DNA of 64,000 bases from the NCBI GenBank assembly GCA_037954325.1, contig JBBMNZ010000034.1, positions 8,230,001 through 8,294,000 of the forward strand, written 5' to 3'. Positions within the stretch are counted from its first letter, which is position 1; the number at the start of each line of letters is the position of its first letter. The DNA comes from Fistularia commersonii. Its lineage: Eukaryota > Chordata > Actinopteri > Syngnathiformes > Fistulariidae. The notes beneath the pieces are model-generated. The model saw nothing but the letters and a program-made list of their open reading frames with translations, ran no database searches and was not told the DNA's origin. A program made the position numbers and the translations under genes. Positions 58,169 through 64,000 of the stretch are shown here, in pieces.

Positions 58169-59155
58169 CTCAGCGGTGTGTCCCTATCATGGTCGCTGGG
58201 ACGAGTTTCCTCCCTCCATCCATCTTAAAGCGCTTGGTTGGAAATGACATGTCGACACAGCATGAAATACAATGTTGCCGGAGAAACATGCACACACGCA
58301 CGTGCACACGTGCTTGTGTGCACACAGGGGATGGAGGTAGATTGGCTGTGTAACACTAATTAAAGCTACACCTTTTTTGCATATTCCCACAAACGGCATG
58401 CTAATGGAGATGATGCAAATTCAGGCACACACTCTTGAAAGTTGGTGTCGCTTTATTGCGCGGTTCTTCAGCCCGATGCTCAGAGTCGAACGTTGGCTCG
58501 AGTTGAAGGGAGATCATGACGTGTATGAAAATGAAAAAGGACGTCAACAAAGAAGCGCCGTGCTTTGACATTGGAGTGAAAGGGCGGGACTGCCCGGGGA
58601 AAAAAAAAAACTTTGGAATTTCTTTTTCCCAGCATAGGAAGTAACTTTGCTCGACACAGGTTTGTGCGCAAACATTTTAATAAGCACCTCAGCTCGCCGC
58701 AGCGGTATTATTAAGGATCGCCGTCCCCTCCCCTCCCCTCCCAGAGCGTTCTCATTCTTAGAAGCTACACTGGCAGGACGCTTGGAAATGGCAAGCTTCT
58801 GCTCAGCCTGGCAGAGGTCTGAATCGATAAATCTGTCACTGTTTATTTTCTGAAACTCCGCCTCGGGGCGCTCTCGCTATCGGAGGCTAAACACTCGAGC
58901 TGTTCATGTCAGCTCGCTCAATAGGTAAGATACGGTGGTTGGCCAGTCGCTGTGAGCAGAATCAAAGTTGTCTTCAATAAACTATAAATGGTACATGAGC
59001 ATGTTGCCAATGTGTGTGTGTGTGTGTGTTTGTGTGGCTATTCTTTTATGACTATTTCATGAGGCGTGTAACTTCGGCAGCTCCAGAATGTTCCACTTGG
59101 CTGTTGCAGCTGGAAAAAAAAGCCTCTTCTTTGCTGCAGGTAAGCAGACGACTGA

Positions 59156-60855
<1,700 letters not shown>

Positions 60856-63332
60856 TAAACAAATACAGACCTTCGACAAGAACACAACACTTTCGTTAGT
60901 TATTACTGTCATTTCCAGAATATTTTATATTTCCAGAATATAACTAAATAAATGTGCACATATACAGGCTACACTTGTCTATGAGCCACAGGTGTCCACG
61001 TTGTAACATGAGATATTTACCCAGAAAGTTGTTATACAGAAACTTCTTTTTTTTACTTTTAATGCCGGTAACGTTAACATACATACTGGAAATGCTTTTT
61101 TTCCGAGCAGTGCCTGTGACACGGCCGATGAAAAAGATTAGTGATAAATAACACAAGTAAAAGTCCATCCATTTTCCATCCCCGCTTTGTCCTACTCCAG
61201 CTGATCGCCATCTTCATTTTCCTCCTGCACACTAACACCAGTCAAGTCGTCTTCTTCGGTGTTGAATTCCACGGTAATTTCATTGGTTCGATGTGACAAG
61301 GCTAAATATTTTGGCGGCGTGAAGCTCGTCATCCCCCCTAAAAAATCCATAAATTAACCGCATTATTGTTTAAACCGCAGTGTCTTGAATCCCCAGATTT
61401 TTATTTTAATTGTCATCACATGTTTTCTCTTATCAGGGAATTTTATTTTTATTGTCTCATCGCTCTCAACAAAGATGATCATTTTTATTATATTTTACAT
61501 TTTTTATATTATTATCGTTATTTTTATTATTGTTTTTAAACAAAGAAGATGCGGAAAATGGCGCTAGCATTTTTCTCAAAAAATAAACAGCGATTTGATC
61601 TGAAGGAGGAGCCTCAGCCCTTAGAGGGAGAACTGATATCAGTAGCATAGCCATAAAACTTCCCGTCTAACATTATCACTCAGGAGGTGAATCAGGGAAG
61701 GTTTCTGCCCCGAGCAGAATACAGACAAGTGAGGGCAAAGATGAAAACTACTGGGATTTTATTTTTTATTTTTAACCCCCTTGTCACATTTTATTCACAC
61801 CAGGCGTAGCTGCTGCGGGGTTGTTGTAAACTGTCACGGCATAATTGAGCGCGCTCGAGTTTTATCGGCACCGAACATATATTTTAGTGGTAATTAAATG
61901 TGATGCACTGCCACCAGGTGCTGTTTTATAACGTCAGGGCCGGGCGCCCCGGTGTGAACAGCGAGCGCCGAGCGTACGTGATTACACGCACGTTTAATGA
62001 ACGCGTGACGCAGACGTATGAATCACACGTGCGACCGTGAATCTCCCGCGGCGACGCAGGATTGGATGACACAAACAACTGCATCATCTCTCCGCAGGGG
62101 TATAATTTCTCCTTTGCCCTTCCAAAGTGTTTGCCATTCATCCGTCCGGCGGCGGCGGCGGCGGGGCGCGACGGCTCCCCCGCCGCGCTCCAAATGCGAG
62201 CGTACGCTAAAATAGGCGAACGACGAGAAACAAATCGGCTTCTGAAACCCCCCGCACGCGCTCAGAGGTTGATTGTAGATTTAATCAGCCCGTGTCTCCA
62301 CAGGGCTTCCCCTTTTGGTCGCAGAGTGCAAATGAAATTTTTATTTACATTACAGAGATGTCGGGGCGTTCTCGCCGCTCTCGTCCAGTCACCTGTCTGG
62401 TCTTTAATAAAAACGAATGACTCCCGGCCGCATTAATCTCTCCGCAGCCTCGACGGCCAAAATGAATTTCAGAGACACCTTCTCCATCTCTGACAACTTT
62501 GTCACGGCACGATATCCCTCTCTAGTTCGCGTGCACGTATTCCAGTGATTGTGTATACCTGGGAGAATAATGGAGCTGGCGGTGGCCAGCTGCTCGGGGC
62601 TGAGGCGAGGCGTTCAACCCGACAGATGGAGCCAGCCTGGGCTCCCGGGCCTGCATATGGCGGCCAGGAGGAGAGCTGGCAAATGGAGTGCACAGGCAGA
62701 ACCAAACCCGACGCGCAGCTTTTTGGAGGAGCACCCCGATGCATTTCGCCATGAAAGGCGGTCGGCTCGCGCTGTCTGGTCCGCCTCGTCCAAAACTGAC
62801 AAGCTGCACCGGAGGGGAGTGTTTGTTTGCGCGCCGCATGTTTAAGATGGACCTTAATGCAAGGGGGAAGGGGGTCAGAGACATATGCCACATGCCCTGT
62901 CACCTCCTATTGATCGCTAATCTCCCCCCCCGCGGTGTGTGTCCTCGCTGACAAAAAGACACCCCCCCCCCCCCCACCGCTCCTTTACACACACCTCGGT
63001 TTGAAACCCCCCCCTCCGCTCAATCATCGCCTTTCTTTTTTACTTTTACCCACCTACTGCCGACAGGGACAATGCGACCATCCAGCCCCGGTTTGAAGAA
63101 TGCGGATGCATCCATGGATGCCTTTTTAATGGCTTTTTTTTTTTAAAAAAAAGCCTTTTTAAAAAAAAATAAAAATAAAACAAAACTGGATACTTTGGCG
63201 TCTTATATGCCTCACCGTAAATACACAGTTTTTGGATGCAGCGTGATGTCAACGCTGCTTACAGGCATCGCTTTTCCACTGCCTCTATCTCTACTTACCG
63301 CTCTCATCCTTGCAATATTTATTTCTATATTA

Positions 63333-63579
63333 CAGGACTGTCTCAGAAAATTAGAATATTGTGATAAAGTTCTTTAGCTTTTGTAATGCAATTAAAAAAA
63401 CAAAAATTACTTTTTCATGATATTCTAATATTTCGAGGTAGGATATTTAAGTTTTGTTAAGATGTAAACCATAATCAGCTATATTAAAATAAAAGGCTTG
63501 CAATATTTTTGTTTTTGTAATTGCATTACAGAAGATAAAGAACTTTATCACAATATTCTAATTTTCTGAGACAGTCCTG
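63333..63579. mobile_element. Palindromic MITE (mariner-like), copy 2
   Basis: Termini CAGGACTGTCTCAGAAAATT and its complement 'aattttctgagacagtcctg', flanked on both sides by TA (63331-63332 and 63580-63581), the Tc1/mariner target duplication. The arms stay complementary for about 40 bp (through 'tgataaagttcttta'). No coding capacity. Confidence 0.9.
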
Positions 63580-63589
63580 TATATTTATA

Positions 63590-63830
63590 CATTCTCCATT
63601 TTACTACCCACATCTCCTACTGTACACTTGTTATATTATAACCATTCTCTACACAAGGCATTTCTCTTTTTTATTGTTATATTTTTGTATCCTATCATAC
63701 ATAGTCATTGTTTATTTTATTTACATATTCTTTTTATTACTACTATTTGCACACTTGTCTACCCCGTATTGCCACGGTGACAATTAAACTCAATAAAGTC
63801 TATTTTATCATATCTTATCTAACATATAGC
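63590..63830 (+). mobile_element. Retroposon 3' tail
   Basis: T-rich body, 'cacggtgacaattaaactca', 'ataaagtctattttatca' and 'tatcttatct': an L2/Rex1-type 3' end like those at 5445 and 17830. Confidence 0.7.
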
Positions 63831-64000
63831 AAGGAATCTCAAAGAAAGATGCACACAGCAGAAGGGATGAGTCCCCGCTCCTTTATATATGCTAGAATTT
63901 CTCACCAATAATAAGTGTTTAGTCAATTAGCATGTATACATGCAAACATTCAGTGCTGCAGTTAAGTGTAGCAGCAGGTGGGATCCATTAAATGGTAGAT

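Noticed and set aside
61195..61270. Possible nkain exon 4 ('ctgatcgccatcttcatttt' after a CAG)
   Set aside because: The translation (LIAIFIFLLHTNTSQ) is hydrophobic, but it does not match the segment expected after GGLSK in the family and lacks a downstream HRSWW motif. It looks more like a repeat fragment.
62502..62903. Several overlapping open frames on both strands
   Set aside because: Simultaneous openness of many frames in GC-moderate sequence is not a coding signature, and none matches the NKAIN exon expected next.

Overview
This is vertebrate genomic DNA, almost certainly from a ray-finned (teleost) fish. Two multi-exon genes with GT-AG introns can be read. The rest is non-coding sequence dense in (CA)n microsatellites and in decayed transposons and retroposons of types familiar from teleost genomes: hAT, Tc1/mariner, pogo-like, two LINE types with short-repeat tails, and the 'gggaggaaaccggaga' dispersed repeat. 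There are no operons, phage genes, CRISPR arrays or recognisable tRNA/rRNA genes.

Left end (about 1.0-3.9 kb, minus strand): a transmembrane adaptor of the PAG1/LIME1 family, most like LIME1. Four coding exons are placed: 3661-3791 (signal-anchor segment plus CxxC palmitoylation motif), 1987-2074, 1498-1889 and 1013-1177 (tyrosine-based SH2-docking motifs). One short juxtamembrane exon between 2.1 and 3.6 kb is not identified, and the 3' end lies off the left edge, behind a LINE fragment at 1-580.

Middle (about 4-39.6 kb): a gene-poor interval. It holds a triple-nested transposon cluster (4.39-5.86 kb), hAT elements (9.3, 13.0 and 25.1 kb), L2/Rex1-type LINE tails with pentanucleotide repeats (5.4 and 17.8 kb), pogo-like remnants (19.6 kb), palindromic MITEs (28.2 kb) and many dispersed-repeat copies. 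No convincing exon was found.

Right part (39.6-64 kb, plus strand): the 5' half of an NKAIN gene (Na+/K+-transporting ATPase interacting protein), most like nkain4. Exon 1 is at 40034-40087, exon 2 at 59198-59335 and exon 3 at 60568-60648, giving 91 in-phase codons. Intron 1 is 19.1 kb and full of transposon remnants. The remaining exons lie beyond 64 kb.

In human, LIME1 and NKAIN4 both map to 20q13.33, and their paralogues PAG1 and NKAIN3 both lie on 8q. The pairing seen here therefore looks like old conserved linkage. The two genes act in unrelated processes (lymphocyte/lipid-raft signalling and Na,K-ATPase interaction), so shared function is not implied. I found no convincing new biological system. 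The most interesting items are the linkage, the fish LIME1-like protein with PAG-like motifs, a (UG)19 tract at one of its splice sites, several transposon insertions with readable target-site duplications, and a G-quadruplex-prone repeat in the nkain promoter region.
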